A stretch of DNA of 13,430 nucleotides from Cycloclasticus sp. (GCA_018066825.1 JAGPVU010000059.1:1-13430); one strand, 5' to 3'; positions 1 through 7,768 are shown, numbered from the stretch's first letter. Notes: generated by a model from the letters alone, not told the origin. Numbers and translations: made by a program.

Positions 1-546
1 ACAGCCGCCCCGAGTAATCACAGGGTCTGCTACTACTTGCCAACGGCTCTCATCAGCATCGCCTAAAGATAGCGCTGAGGTGACTAAAGAAGCATCATCC
101 GGGTGCAATAATAGTTGTATGTTTTGTGAACTGGAGGGTAACGTTGCAAGGGCCTCTTTAACCACCGCTACCACTTGACCTGAATCCGCTTTAATCTCGC
201 GGCGAACCAACTGCCGCGCAATTTGTATCGACAAACTGGCCATCTCATGCTCAACTCGTTCATCAAGCTCTTCAAACGGACTTTGCAAGGCGTCCATCAT
301 CGACTTGAGACGCTCTACCGTTTCACTTGTTTTTGCATTTGCATCCTGTAAACCTTGGGCAAAGCCTTCGCCATAACCTTTTTTTGAGGCTTCTGTAATG
401 GCTTGCTGCTGAAGTTTTTCTAGATCTCCGGCTGTCATTGCTTTAACCGTTGAGATATCAACCTCAGTCGAACCTGAGCGTTTGAAATCAGGAAATTGCC
501 AAGACGCAATCACTTCATCTTTTGTAGAGGGTTTAGACAAGGTCAT
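1..546 (-). CDS. fliH: Flagellar assembly protein FliH (C-terminus cut by window edge)
   Basis: FliH is the cytosolic stator-like protein that binds the export ATPase FliI and docks it at the flagellar type III export gate. The frame is open from the ATG at 546 to the left edge, giving 182 residues. Visible features are an N-terminal W-x-F-P peptide (residues 16-19), a glycine-repeat helix (GYGEGFAQG, 57-65), a long charged helix, and the conserved RGGC motif at 179-182 of the C-terminal domain. The family is usually about 220-270 residues, so some 40-80 are missing. The ATG lies inside the end of fliG (14-nt overlap). An SD-like AGGTGG 11 nt upstream sits in the fliG glycine codons. FliI should follow beyond the edge. 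Identity rests on these motifs and on the position after fliG. Confidence 0.93.
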   Translation of the reverse strand, partial: MTLSKPSTKDEVIASWQFPDFKRSGSTEVDISTVKAMTAGDLEKLQQQAITEASKKGYGEGFAQGLQDANAKTSETVERLKSMMDALQSPFEELDERVEHEMASLSIQIARQLVRREIKADSGQVVAVVKEALATLPSSSQNIQLLLHPDDASLVTSALSLGDADESRWQVVADPVITRGGC

Positions 547-1558
547 CGCCCCCGCCGCCACCTAAGGAAATCTCACCAGAATCCGCCAATCGTCGAGCGA
601 TCACTAAAACCTCTTTTTGCGCTGCTTCTACATCGCTTACTTTAGCTGGCGGCGCAGCTTCCATATCGTCTCGCAACATATCGGCTGCTCGTTTTGACAT
701 ATTGGTAAATACTTTTTCTTTTAGCGCTTCTTCGGCACCACGTAATGCCAAGGTTAAAACGTCGGTAGATACTTCTTTTAACAAGCCCTGTATACCCCTA
801 TCATCCACGTCAATAAGGTTATCAAACACAAACATTTTGTCTTGTATTTGCTGGCCAACTTCTTCATCGGTTTCAGCAAGCAGATCAATCAACTCGGCAC
901 TCATCGAGCCTTCCATAAAGTTCAATATGTTTGCCGCAGTTTGAATGCCGCCCATGGTGGCTGACTTAGCACCCGAATTACCCGACAACTGTTTTTCCAT
1001 AATCACGTCTAGCTCTTGCAGCGCTGACGCCTGAACACCTTCTAAGACAGCAACCCGCATCAACACATCGGGTCTTAACCTAGGCGAGAGATAACTGAGC
1101 GTCTCTGCCGCTTGGTCACTATCCAAATAAGAAATGACAATAGCAATTATTTGCGGGTGCTCTAAGCGAATCAAGTCGGCAATTGAACGTGGGTCCATCC
1201 ATTTTAATTGTTCCAAACCCTTGGAGTTTCTACCCAGCAAAATCCTATCGATAACACCGCCCGCCTTATCGACACCCAGCGCATTGTTCAGCACATTTTT
1301 AATGTATTTATCTGAGTCAATACCCAGGGCCGTTTGTCCGCCAATGGTGCCTATAAAATGACCCACCACCTTATCTAGCGTTTCGGTGGTAATGTTTTCA
1401 AGTGTTGCCATCGCAGACCCCACCATTTGCACTTCTTTTGGCCCCATATGTTTCATCACCCCGGCCGCATGGTCTTCGCCTAGGGATAGCAGTAGCACGG
1501 CCGCCTGTGATATGCCGTTTAACTCCTGCTCTTTTGGTTTTGCTTTAGCTTCAGCCAT
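533..1558 (-). CDS. fliG: Flagellar motor switch protein FliG
   Basis: FliG is the rotor protein of the C-ring. It links the FliF ring to FliM and takes torque from the stator. At 341 residues it is close to E. coli FliG (331). Visible hallmarks are the EHPQ motif (133-136), the glycine-rich MGG linker followed by AANILN (202-213), and the C-terminal charged ridge. Aligning by eye to E. coli gives R273, R290, D297, D298 and K306 at the torque positions K264, R281, D288, D289 and R297, so the torque helix is intact. The protein ends in five glycines followed by DDLV, which is a little unusual. The ATG shares one base with the fliF stop (TAATG), implying translational coupling. Its 3' end overlaps fliH. 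Confidence 0.98.
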   Translation of the reverse strand: MAEAKAKPKEQELNGISQAAVLLLSLGEDHAAGVMKHMGPKEVQMVGSAMATLENITTETLDKVVGHFIGTIGGQTALGIDSDKYIKNVLNNALGVDKAGGVIDRILLGRNSKGLEQLKWMDPRSIADLIRLEHPQIIAIVISYLDSDQAAETLSYLSPRLRPDVLMRVAVLEGVQASALQELDVIMEKQLSGNSGAKSATMGGIQTAANILNFMEGSMSAELIDLLAETDEEVGQQIQDKMFVFDNLIDVDDRGIQGLLKEVSTDVLTLALRGAEEALKEKVFTNMSKRAADMLRDDMEAAPPAKVSDVEAAQKEVLVIARRLADSGEISLGGGGGDDLV

Positions 1559-3216
1559 TACTCTTGTATCCAGGTTTTCATTACTTGAGCCACTCTTTTA
1601 GGATCTTCCCCGGCTATTTTTTGCGCCATTGCCAAACGTTGTTCATAGCTTTTAGGCGCTTCTAGTCTCATTAACTCCTCATCATTTTCTAGGGCCAACT
1701 GATCACCTCCGGACTGGCCATGAGAGGGCGCCGCCATTATTTGGCCATCAGGGCCCACCATAGTCCCTTCCATTGCCATTGGCAATTGTGAAACAACGGG
1801 TTTTGCCAACAAGCTTTTTATCGTAGGCTTTAACACGACAAAAATAAGCAACAGAGCAAAAATTCCGCCTACCGCTTGTTTAGCTATGTCTAATACCCAC
1901 GCCTGTTCCCACAAAGGTATTTCCGGTAAAGGTGCAGGAATTTCGGGTTGTTTAAACGCTAAATTTGTCACCGTAACGCTATCCCCACGCAATTCGTTAA
2001 ACCCTATCGCTTCTTTCACCAAATTGGTGAATTTTTGTAAATCTTCAACGCTATGCGCTTCACTACTAACAGCACCCTCAGCAGAAACAGCATGCTTATT
2101 ATCAATGACAACGGCTACAGTAATTCGTTTCAATCGGCCCGTAGATAATTGCGTATGACTGATTTTTTTGTCCAGTTCGTAATTTTTAATCGCCCGTTTA
2201 TTAACGTTCATTGAACCTGACGCACCACCGCTTGTTGTTTCAGCCACTTCAGGCGCCACACCGGCCAAGGGTGGTTGGTTAGACAAGGCGCCCGGTACTC
2301 CTTGTGCGCCGGCTAAACTGCTCTGTTCTTCTGTAATTTGCTCGCTTCTAAGCGATGGCAAATCAGGGTTATATTGTTCTTGCGTCTGTTCGGTAATTGT
2401 AAAATCAACATCCGCCGATACCGACGCTCTAATAGCACCAGCACCTACGATGGGCAGCAGTATGCTTTCAACCCGGTTAATTAAGTGTTCTTCCACCCCT
2501 TGCTTAAACTCAAACTGATTACTTGTCATAGACATTGAATCGTCCGACGAACGGGAACTGAGCAGAGTCCCTTTTTGATCAACAATGGTGACCTGTGTAG
2601 AGTCTAGCTGTGGCACTGCAGATGAAACGAGGTGCAATATAGCCGCTACCTCGCCTTTTTTTAATTCGCGACCTTGGTGCAAATCAACCACCACCGATGC
2701 ACTTGGTTTTTTACGGTGCCTTAAAAAAACCGATTGTTTGGGAATTGCCAATAATACCCGCGCTGAACGAACACTTTGAATAGTGACTATTGATCGAGCT
2801 ATTTCACCTTCCAAGGCCCGTTGAATACGAACTTTTTCAATTGAATGGCTGGCGCCAAAACCCGTCTCTTTTTCTAATAATTCAAACCCCTGTCCACCAC
2901 CACGAGGTAAGCCAAGGCCCGCCAATTTAAGGCGTAGCTCATCTACTTTTGAAGAAGGCACTAAAATAGCGCCTGAACCCGCATCTAATTTATACTCGAC
3001 GCCTGCCTGCTGTAAACCTGAAACCACTGCGCTGAGTTCACGATCACCTAGATTACTGTATAGCAAACTGTAGTTTGGAGTCTGCGACCATAGGACAACG
3101 GCAACCCCTAAGGCAACACTAACCGCCAATGCCACCATCACCCCGGCTTGACGTATGATCATATTACTGGATGAAGATTGCATTTGCATATTCGCTTGTT
3201 GTGCTGGTGTTGCCAT
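1558..3216 (-). CDS. fliF: Flagellar MS-ring protein FliF
   Basis: FliF forms the MS ring in the inner membrane, the first structure on which the flagellum is built. At 552 residues it has the family's usual length. Order of parts: a short cytoplasmic N-terminus, transmembrane segment 1 (about 23-43), the YscJ/FliF ring-building region (about 46-225, with the FELLEKETGFGASH stretch near 111-124 and PSASVVVDLH at 171-180), the FliF C region to about 420, transmembrane segment 2 (about 446-463), and a cytoplasmic tail. The last 40 residues (ending VAQVMKTWIQE) are the conserved helices that bind FliG. The ATG has an AGGT Shine-Dalgarno 7 nt upstream. A 45-nt gap with a hairpin separates it from fliE. 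Confidence 0.98.
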   Translation of the reverse strand: MATPAQQANMQMQSSSSNMIIRQAGVMVALAVSVALGVAVVLWSQTPNYSLLYSNLGDRELSAVVSGLQQAGVEYKLDAGSGAILVPSSKVDELRLKLAGLGLPRGGGQGFELLEKETGFGASHSIEKVRIQRALEGEIARSIVTIQSVRSARVLLAIPKQSVFLRHRKKPSASVVVDLHQGRELKKGEVAAILHLVSSAVPQLDSTQVTIVDQKGTLLSSRSSDDSMSMTSNQFEFKQGVEEHLINRVESILLPIVGAGAIRASVSADVDFTITEQTQEQYNPDLPSLRSEQITEEQSSLAGAQGVPGALSNQPPLAGVAPEVAETTSGGASGSMNVNKRAIKNYELDKKISHTQLSTGRLKRITVAVVIDNKHAVSAEGAVSSEAHSVEDLQKFTNLVKEAIGFNELRGDSVTVTNLAFKQPEIPAPLPEIPLWEQAWVLDIAKQAVGGIFALLLIFVVLKPTIKSLLAKPVVSQLPMAMEGTMVGPDGQIMAAPSHGQSGGDQLALENDEELMRLEAPKSYEQRLAMAQKIAGEDPKRVAQVMKTWIQE

Positions 3217-3245
3217 GATTTTTACCTATTTTGTGTTCATTGTTG

Positions 3246-3261
3246 CAGCGATAAATCGCTG
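3246..3261 (-). repeat. Perfect inverted repeat (hairpin) between fliE and fliF
   Basis: The sequence CAGCGAT-AA-ATCGCTG is a 7-bp perfect inverted repeat with a 2-base centre (in RNA, probably a 6-bp stem with a 4-base loop). It begins directly after the fliE stop codon and lies 29 nt before the fliF Shine-Dalgarno/start region. No U-run follows on the transcribed strand, so it is not a normal intrinsic terminator. It may be an mRNA-stabilising or processing hairpin between cistrons. The structure is seen in the sequence; the role is inference. Confidence 0.55.
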
Positions 3262-3582
3262 TTACATCGTCATCCGCATAACATCTTTATAGGCGTCAAT
3301 TAACTTGTTTCTTGTTTGTAAGACCGTTTGAAACGACAAGTTTGCTTTTTGCAAAGACACCATCACTTCTGCCAAACTGGCGTCTGTTTCACCTTTCGCA
3401 AACGCAGTAGATAAGGCTCCTGCTTGTTTTTGCGTTTGATTAACCGCCTCTAACGACTGAGTTAGCATGCTTGAAAATTCCGTAGCATTGCTTTTTGAGC
3501 CCGCTTCAGCCATTGGATTTTTGGCTTGTACCGACATGGCTCGCATTTGAGCCAATACGTTATTAATTTCCATGTTACTCAT
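3262..3582 (-). CDS. fliE: Flagellar hook-basal body protein FliE
   Basis: FliE is a small periplasmic basal-body protein joining the MS ring to the rod. It is an early substrate of the flagellar export apparatus and has no cleaved signal peptide. At 106 residues it matches the family (about 100-110). The C-terminal half carries the family signature: SLAEVMVSLQKANLSFQ (69-85), then QTRNKLIDAYKDVMRM (89-104). The start at 3582 has a strong AAGGGG Shine-Dalgarno 6 nt upstream, preferred over a second ATG three codons later. It begins 34 nt after the flrC stop. I find no sigma-54 promoter in that gap, so it is probably read through from flrBC, or from a promoter inside flrC that I cannot recognise. 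Confidence 0.96.
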   Translation of the reverse strand: MSNMEINNVLAQMRAMSVQAKNPMAEAGSKSNATEFSSMLTQSLEAVNQTQKQAGALSTAFAKGETDASLAEVMVSLQKANLSFQTVLQTRNKLIDAYKDVMRMTM

Positions 3583-3616
3583 TTATTTCCCCTTAACTGT
3601 TTGATAGCACGAGTCT

Positions 3617-4954
3617 TCATGCTGGAATTTCGATGCCCGCTTCACGCATGCGGGCTATTTTATAACGCAAGGTTCTGGCGCTAATTCCCAGTCGCTCTGC
3701 GGTATTTTTTCGGCTGCCATTGGCCGTGACCAAGGTTTCCAAAATAAGTTTATCTTCCACCGCTTTAACGCCTTCATTAAGCCCATTATCTGTGTTTGCT
3801 TGGAAACTAGTTGGCGTTTCCACAACGGGCCCTCCTAACTCAAAAATCAAGTCCACTTCTTTTATTTCGGCGCTAGAGGTCATAATCAGCGCCCGCTGCA
3901 TAACATTTTCTAGTTCGCGAACGTTGCCCTGCCAGCTATGGTTCTCGAGTAATTTGATTGCCCCAGGGGTTAGCCTTGGTACTGATTGCTCACCGACGTA
4001 GTGTCTCGCTATCATCATTTTTGCTAGCGCTAACACGTCAGACTTACGCTCTCTTAAGGGCGGTATCTGAATGGGGAAGACATTAATTCTATAGAGTAAA
4101 TCTTCCCTAAACTTGCCTTCATTGACATACTCACGCAAATTTCTATTGGTGGTTGCCAAAACCCGCACGTCCAAGGCGATCGTTTTGCGGCCGCCCAAAC
4201 GTTCCACTTCTTTTTCCTGAAGTACACGTAATAATTTAGCTTGCAACAAAATATTCATTTCTGAAATTTCATCTAATAAAATTGTCCCGCCTTGCGCCTG
4301 CTCAAACTTACCCGGCGCTGATTGGTAGGCACCCGTAAAGGCACCTTTTTCGTAACCAAACAACATCGCTTCGAGCATGTTCTCTGGTATTGCTGCACAA
4401 TTCACTGCCACGAAGGGGTGCTTATTTCGGTTGGAATTTTTATGAATAAAGCGTGAGATAACCTCTTTACCCGTGCCACTTTCACCTTGGATTAATACCG
4501 TCGCTTCACTTTTTGCCACCCGCCCCGCTAATGCAACAATATCTTGCATGCAGCTGTCGTTACTCGGTAATTCACCAAACGCGCTCGCTTCAGGAGAAAT
4601 GGTGTTTTCGACGTGCTTAAGCAAGGTGGGGACTTCAAACGGTTTAGTCAGGTAATCTGCAGCGCCTGCCTTAATTGAGTGCACTGCTTTCTCAACGGTT
4701 GCATGAGCTGTCATTAATAAAACCGGCAAACTGGGAAACTTGGACTTTAATTCCTGCAATAACTGAATCCCGTCCATCTGCTTCATTTGCACATCACTTA
4801 TTACTAAGCGTGCGTGGTTGCTTTCCAACGCTTTTAGCGCCTCAACACCATTTTCAACACAGTGCGTTCGGTAACCATAGTTTACTAAGGTATCTTCAAT
4901 CGCTTCTTGTAAAGGCAAGTCATCCTCAACAATCAATACATCGATTTGTTTCAT
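3617..4954 (-). CDS. flrC: Sigma-54-dependent flagellar response regulator FlrC (FleR)
   Basis: FlrC is the NtrC-type response regulator that, when phosphorylated by FlrB, activates sigma-54 promoters of mid/late flagellar genes. Numbered from the ATG at 4954 (445 aa), it has a receiver domain (1-118) with acidic residues D11/D12, phospho-acceptor D54 (the residue number known for Vibrio FlrC), T82 and K104. The AAA+ domain (about 131-360) has Walker A GESGTGKE (157-164), the sigma-54-contacting GAFTGA (204-209), Walker B ending LLDEI and the arginine-rich second half. A Fis-type helix-turn-helix is near 411-434. An in-frame TTG sits directly before the ATG (TTG-ATG), with AGGAG 7 nt from TTG and 10 nt from ATG. 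I prefer ATG. It starts 3 nt after flrB stops. Confidence 0.96.
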   Translation of the reverse strand: MKQIDVLIVEDDLPLQEAIEDTLVNYGYRTHCVENGVEALKALESNHARLVISDVQMKQMDGIQLLQELKSKFPSLPVLLMTAHATVEKAVHSIKAGAADYLTKPFEVPTLLKHVENTISPEASAFGELPSNDSCMQDIVALAGRVAKSEATVLIQGESGTGKEVISRFIHKNSNRNKHPFVAVNCAAIPENMLEAMLFGYEKGAFTGAYQSAPGKFEQAQGGTILLDEISEMNILLQAKLLRVLQEKEVERLGGRKTIALDVRVLATTNRNLREYVNEGKFREDLLYRINVFPIQIPPLRERKSDVLALAKMMIARHYVGEQSVPRLTPGAIKLLENHSWQGNVRELENVMQRALIMTSSAEIKEVDLIFELGGPVVETPTSFQANTDNGLNEGVKAVEDKLILETLVTANGSRKNTAERLGISARTLRYKIARMREAGIEIPA

Positions 4955-4957
4955 CAA

Positions 4958-6145
4958 TTAAACACTCCTAATGGTTTGCTGGTTTAACGGCGGGGCTATA
5001 ACAGGCAAAGTTAGCGTCATCGTCGTGCCCAAACCTACTTCTGAAACACAAACCACTCGGCCTGAATGAGCATCAACAACTTGTTTGACCACTGCCAAAC
5101 CGAGGCCTGTACCATTCATCTTATTAGTATAAAACGGATCAAAGATACGTTTTTGTTGTTCAGCACTAAGGCCAATACCTTCATCCTTAATAGAAATAAC
5201 CAACCCTTGTTTTGCCAGTAATTTGAAGTCGCAAACAATTCGGCCGTCAGCATTAATCGCGTCCAAAGCGTTATCTATAAGGTTAGCTATCGCCCCGCTT
5301 AACGCGTCTTCACTGATAATTAATCGCTTTTCTTGATCGGAAACAGGAATAAAATCAACTGCTTTTTCTTGGTAAGACTGTTCGATACGATTAATGAAGT
5401 CGCTCAACTTGACCGATTTTTTTATGAACTCACCCTGATGGGCGTAATTCAACATATCCGTAACCTGTGAACTTAATAACCTTAATTGTTGTAAAATTTT
5501 AGCGCTGAACTTTTGTTGTGACTGCGCAGTTATTGATGCCGAGTTTAGTTGCGACGCATACAGTAAAGCAGTTGCCAATGGTGTGCGTATTTGATGTGCA
5601 AGGCTAGCGGATAACTTGCCCATTTCGGCCAACCTTTTTTGCTGTTCTACACGTTGCTGCAATGCTTGTTGATGACTAATGTCTGTCAATAATACAATTT
5701 CAGCTGACTGCCCATTTAAGCGGGTTGCAGACAAGGCAACCACCTCGCCACTTAACAACTTAAACTGGCCGTCGATACTCTCAATATTAATTAAAGCTTT
5801 AGCTTTAATCTCAGTCCATGCATGCCCTATCATGTCGTGCTGAAACCACTCTCTTGCACAGGCGTTGACCTTCACCACAATTCGCCTATTATCAAGGACG
5901 ATAACCGCACCAGGTAAGGTTTCGACCATCGCTTCGAGTTGCTGAGCCAAGGCCTCTTTTTCCGATAAATATTGAATTTTCTCAGAGTTAGCGTCAGCCA
6001 ATTGTTGGCTAAGCACGACGACTTGCTCTTCTAACTGCTGGTATGAATCGGTAAGGTGTTGGGATATCTGGTTAAACGCGTGAAAGGCTTCCTCTAACGG
6101 CTGGCCTTTATTAGGTATCGACTCTGTAGTGGACAATAAGCTCAT
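4958..6145 (-). CDS. flrB: Flagellar sensor histidine kinase FlrB (FleS)
   Basis: FlrB is the soluble histidine kinase partner of FlrC. Numbered from the ATG at 6145 (395 aa), it has an N-terminal coiled-coil stretch (about 14-75), a PAS-like domain (about 72-160, starting LPGAVIVLDN), a HisKA domain with phospho-acceptor H184 in AHQIRTPL, and an HATPase domain with N-box NLIDNALDA (288-296), G1 DEGIGL (321-326), F-box FDPFYT (335-340) and G2 GTGLGL (345-350). HQIRTP rather than HE(L/I)RTP is usual for this subfamily. No transmembrane segments are visible, consistent with a cytoplasmic sensor. A TTG five codons upstream (6160) is possible, but the ATG fits homologues better. It is preceded by a sigma-54 promoter and is tightly coupled to flrC. 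Confidence 0.95.
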   Translation of the reverse strand: MSLLSTTESIPNKGQPLEEAFHAFNQISQHLTDSYQQLEEQVVVLSQQLADANSEKIQYLSEKEALAQQLEAMVETLPGAVIVLDNRRIVVKVNACAREWFQHDMIGHAWTEIKAKALINIESIDGQFKLLSGEVVALSATRLNGQSAEIVLLTDISHQQALQQRVEQQKRLAEMGKLSASLAHQIRTPLATALLYASQLNSASITAQSQQKFSAKILQQLRLLSSQVTDMLNYAHQGEFIKKSVKLSDFINRIEQSYQEKAVDFIPVSDQEKRLIISEDALSGAIANLIDNALDAINADGRIVCDFKLLAKQGLVISIKDEGIGLSAEQQKRIFDPFYTNKMNGTGLGLAVVKQVVDAHSGRVVCVSEVGLGTTMTLTLPVIAPPLNQQTIRSV

Positions 6146-6179
6146 ATTTCGCGGTATCAATAAAATGTATTATTAATAA

Positions 6180-6195
6180 TGCTAAAAGCATGCCA
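6180..6195 (-). promoter_or_regulatory. Sigma-54 (-24/-12) promoter of flrBC
   Basis: On the minus strand this reads TGGCATGCTTTTAGCA, against the sigma-54 consensus TGGCACG-N4-TTGC(A/T). The invariant GG (6194-6193) and GC (6182-6181) are exactly 10 bases apart. Transcription should start near 6169, leaving about a 24-nt leader before the flrB ATG at 6145. An AT-only 12-bp palindrome (6169-6180) fills the stretch between the -12 element and the start, as would suit strand melting. FlrA-type activators drive flrBC from such promoters in Vibrio and Pseudomonas. Confidence 0.85.
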
Positions 6196-6245
6196 ACTAA
6201 TTTCCCTCTATAAAACAGCTGCTTAGGATGGGTGTTCTTTAAAGC

Positions 6246-6259
6246 GTCAAATAATGGAC
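6246..6259. promoter_or_regulatory. Putative FlrA/FleQ binding box upstream of flrB
   Basis: GTCAAATAATGGAC matches 10 of the 12 specified positions of the FleQ consensus reported in Pseudomonas aeruginosa (GTCAATNNATTGAC). Its centre is about 83 bp upstream of the predicted flrB transcript start, a typical distance for a sigma-54 enhancer. Assuming equal base frequencies, a match this good is expected only about 0.005 times in a 126-bp gap. It overlaps a small hairpin just after the flrA stop codon, so part of the symmetry could have another cause. Confidence 0.5.
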
Positions 6260-6271
6260 GCCTCCAAGATA

Positions 6272-7708
6272 CTACATACCGTGTTTGCGCATTTTTTCTA
6301 CTAACGTGGTTCGCCGCATATTAAGTTTTTTCGCCGCATGAGCAACTACGCCATTTGACTCATCTAGGGCTTGCTGTATCAAAGAGTATTCCAAATTATT
6401 CAGGTGCTCTTTAAGATCAATACCTTGTTGCGGCAAAATGCCAGCAGACATATTGTTTTGTTGGGGCGTCACACTTTGAGCAGCTCTTGACGTTGCATCC
6501 TCCAATGGGGCCGCCTCTAAAGCCAATTCTTCTTGTACATGTGTCGATGAGGTAGCAAATTGATGAAACTTATCAGGCAGATCCTTTACGTCGACGACGC
6601 CGTAAGCGTAAATAATAGCCAGCCGTTCAACCATATTGGCAAGCTCCCTAACATTACCTGGCCAACTGTATTGGCACAAGGCCATCAATGCAGCCGATGT
6701 GAAACGCACTGTCCCTTTTTTATCACGCTCTATACGCTGCACCAATTCATTAACCAGCATAGGAATGTCTTCGACCCGGTCCCTTAACGGACCAATAGTG
6801 ATCGGAAAAACGTCTAATCTGTAATATAAATCTTCACGAAACCCACCCTCTGCTATTTCATGTTCCAAGTCCCTGTGTGTGGCCGCTAAAATTCGAACAT
6901 CACAACGAATAGGTTTGTTACTACCAACCCGTTCGAAAACCTTTTCTTGCAAAACACGCAAGAGTTTTACTTGCATTTGCATGGGCATATCGCCTATTTC
7001 GTCCAAAAACAGTGTGCCGCCTTCTGCCAATTCGAAACGACCTTGCCTGGCTGTTAACGCACCAGTAAACGCGCCTTTTTCGTGACCAAATAACTCACTT
7101 TCAAGTAACTCTCCCGGTATAGCGCCGCAGTTGATAGGGACAAACGCTTTTTGCCTGCGGGATGAGTGATAGTGAATATTTCTTGCAATCACTTCTTTGC
7201 CAGTACCCGATTCACCTAGAATCAACACCGTTGCATCTGACATACACACTTGTTGAATGAGTTGACGGACGCGCTTCACTTCTTGACTGTTCCCGACAAG
7301 GCTTCTAAATAATTCGGCTGCTCGTTGTGAGACCTCTTCGGTCAATGTGTGTTCTGTTAACTGAACCTTACGAATACAATTGATAAAATTTTGATAGGTC
7401 GTCGGCCACTCTAAAGAAACAAAGTGCCGAGCAATAGCCGTCCCCAACTTAGGCGCTTTTCCTTTATTATGAACATAAATAATCGGTTGTTGACTTTTAT
7501 ATTGGGTAAAAAAATCAACAATATCCATCTCATTAAATACCGTCCCATCGCCTAACATAACCAACGGCAACTCATCTTGCTTGGCAGTTTTTTTTAATTT
7601 ATCTAAGCTTATTTTTTTCGTGTTGTAATCCAAAAAGCTCATGACTGATTCAATTTGAGAACCACGTTTTTCATCGTCATCGATTAGCAATACTTTTTGT
7701 AACGCCAT
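6272..7708 (-). CDS. flrA: Flagellar master regulator FlrA (FleQ), sigma-54 activator
   Basis: FlrA/FleQ is the top regulator of polar flagellar genes. It activates sigma-54 promoters and is inhibited by cyclic-di-GMP. Numbered from the ATG at 7708 (478 aa), it has an atypical receiver (about 4-115), a linker with LFRS (133-136), an AAA+ domain with Walker A GESGTGKE (165-172), GAFTGA (212-217) and Walker B FLDEI (234-238), then a C-terminal Fis-type helix-turn-helix (about 452-475). R135 and R176 have the same numbers as the c-di-GMP-binding arginines of Vibrio cholerae FlrA. This supports the 7708 start over the upstream in-frame ATG at 7726 (adds MIGIYT, no Shine-Dalgarno). The receiver lacks the usual Lys (W101-P102 there), suggesting no normal phosphorylation. 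It ends 126 nt before flrB. Confidence 0.96.
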   Translation of the reverse strand: MALQKVLLIDDDEKRGSQIESVMSFLDYNTKKISLDKLKKTAKQDELPLVMLGDGTVFNEMDIVDFFTQYKSQQPIIYVHNKGKAPKLGTAIARHFVSLEWPTTYQNFINCIRKVQLTEHTLTEEVSQRAAELFRSLVGNSQEVKRVRQLIQQVCMSDATVLILGESGTGKEVIARNIHYHSSRRQKAFVPINCGAIPGELLESELFGHEKGAFTGALTARQGRFELAEGGTLFLDEIGDMPMQMQVKLLRVLQEKVFERVGSNKPIRCDVRILAATHRDLEHEIAEGGFREDLYYRLDVFPITIGPLRDRVEDIPMLVNELVQRIERDKKGTVRFTSAALMALCQYSWPGNVRELANMVERLAIIYAYGVVDVKDLPDKFHQFATSSTHVQEELALEAAPLEDATSRAAQSVTPQQNNMSAGILPQQGIDLKEHLNNLEYSLIQQALDESNGVVAHAAKKLNMRRTTLVEKMRKHGM

Positions 7709-7734
7709 AGTGTAGATGCCTATCATTGTGTCAA

Positions 7735-7740
7735 ACTATA
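7735..7740 (-). promoter_or_regulatory. Possible -10 element of the flrA promoter
   Basis: The minus strand reads TATAGT here (4-5 of 6 to TATAAT), which would start transcription near 7728 and give a leader of about 20 nt to the preferred ATG at 7708. The stretch 17 bp upstream is only a T-run, a poor -35. A perfect TTGACA at 7759-7754 is at the wrong spacing (13 bp). The promoter is therefore weak by consensus, or depends on another factor. Confidence 0.35.
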
Positions 7741-7754
7741 AGACGCATTAGTAT

Positions 7755-7768
7755 GTCAAAAAACTGGC
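7755..7768. promoter_or_regulatory. Weak FleQ-box-like site in the flrA promoter region
   Basis: GTCAAAAAACTGGC matches 9 of 12 specified positions of the FleQ consensus GTCAATNNATTGAC. Its centre would lie about 33 bp upstream of the proposed flrA start, where a bound protein would block RNA polymerase, so it could serve auto-repression. A second copy of its TGTCAAA half lies 25 bp away (7729-7735, repeated at 7754-7760). A chance match of this quality in the 160-bp region is about 6 percent assuming equal base frequencies. Confidence 0.25.

Noticed and set aside
3635..3655. Inverted repeat GCCCGC-N9-GCGGGC followed by TATTTT on the plus strand, like a terminator
   Set aside because: It lies within the flrC coding region on the antisense strand with no plus-strand gene upstream. 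On the transcribed strand there is no U-run after it.
6244..6264. Hairpin GCGTC-N8-GACGC just after the flrA stop, as an intrinsic terminator
   Set aside because: Only 5 strong base pairs and three U residues before an AAAG interruption, so it is too weak to call. The same bases are better explained as part of a FleQ-like box, though both roles remain possible.
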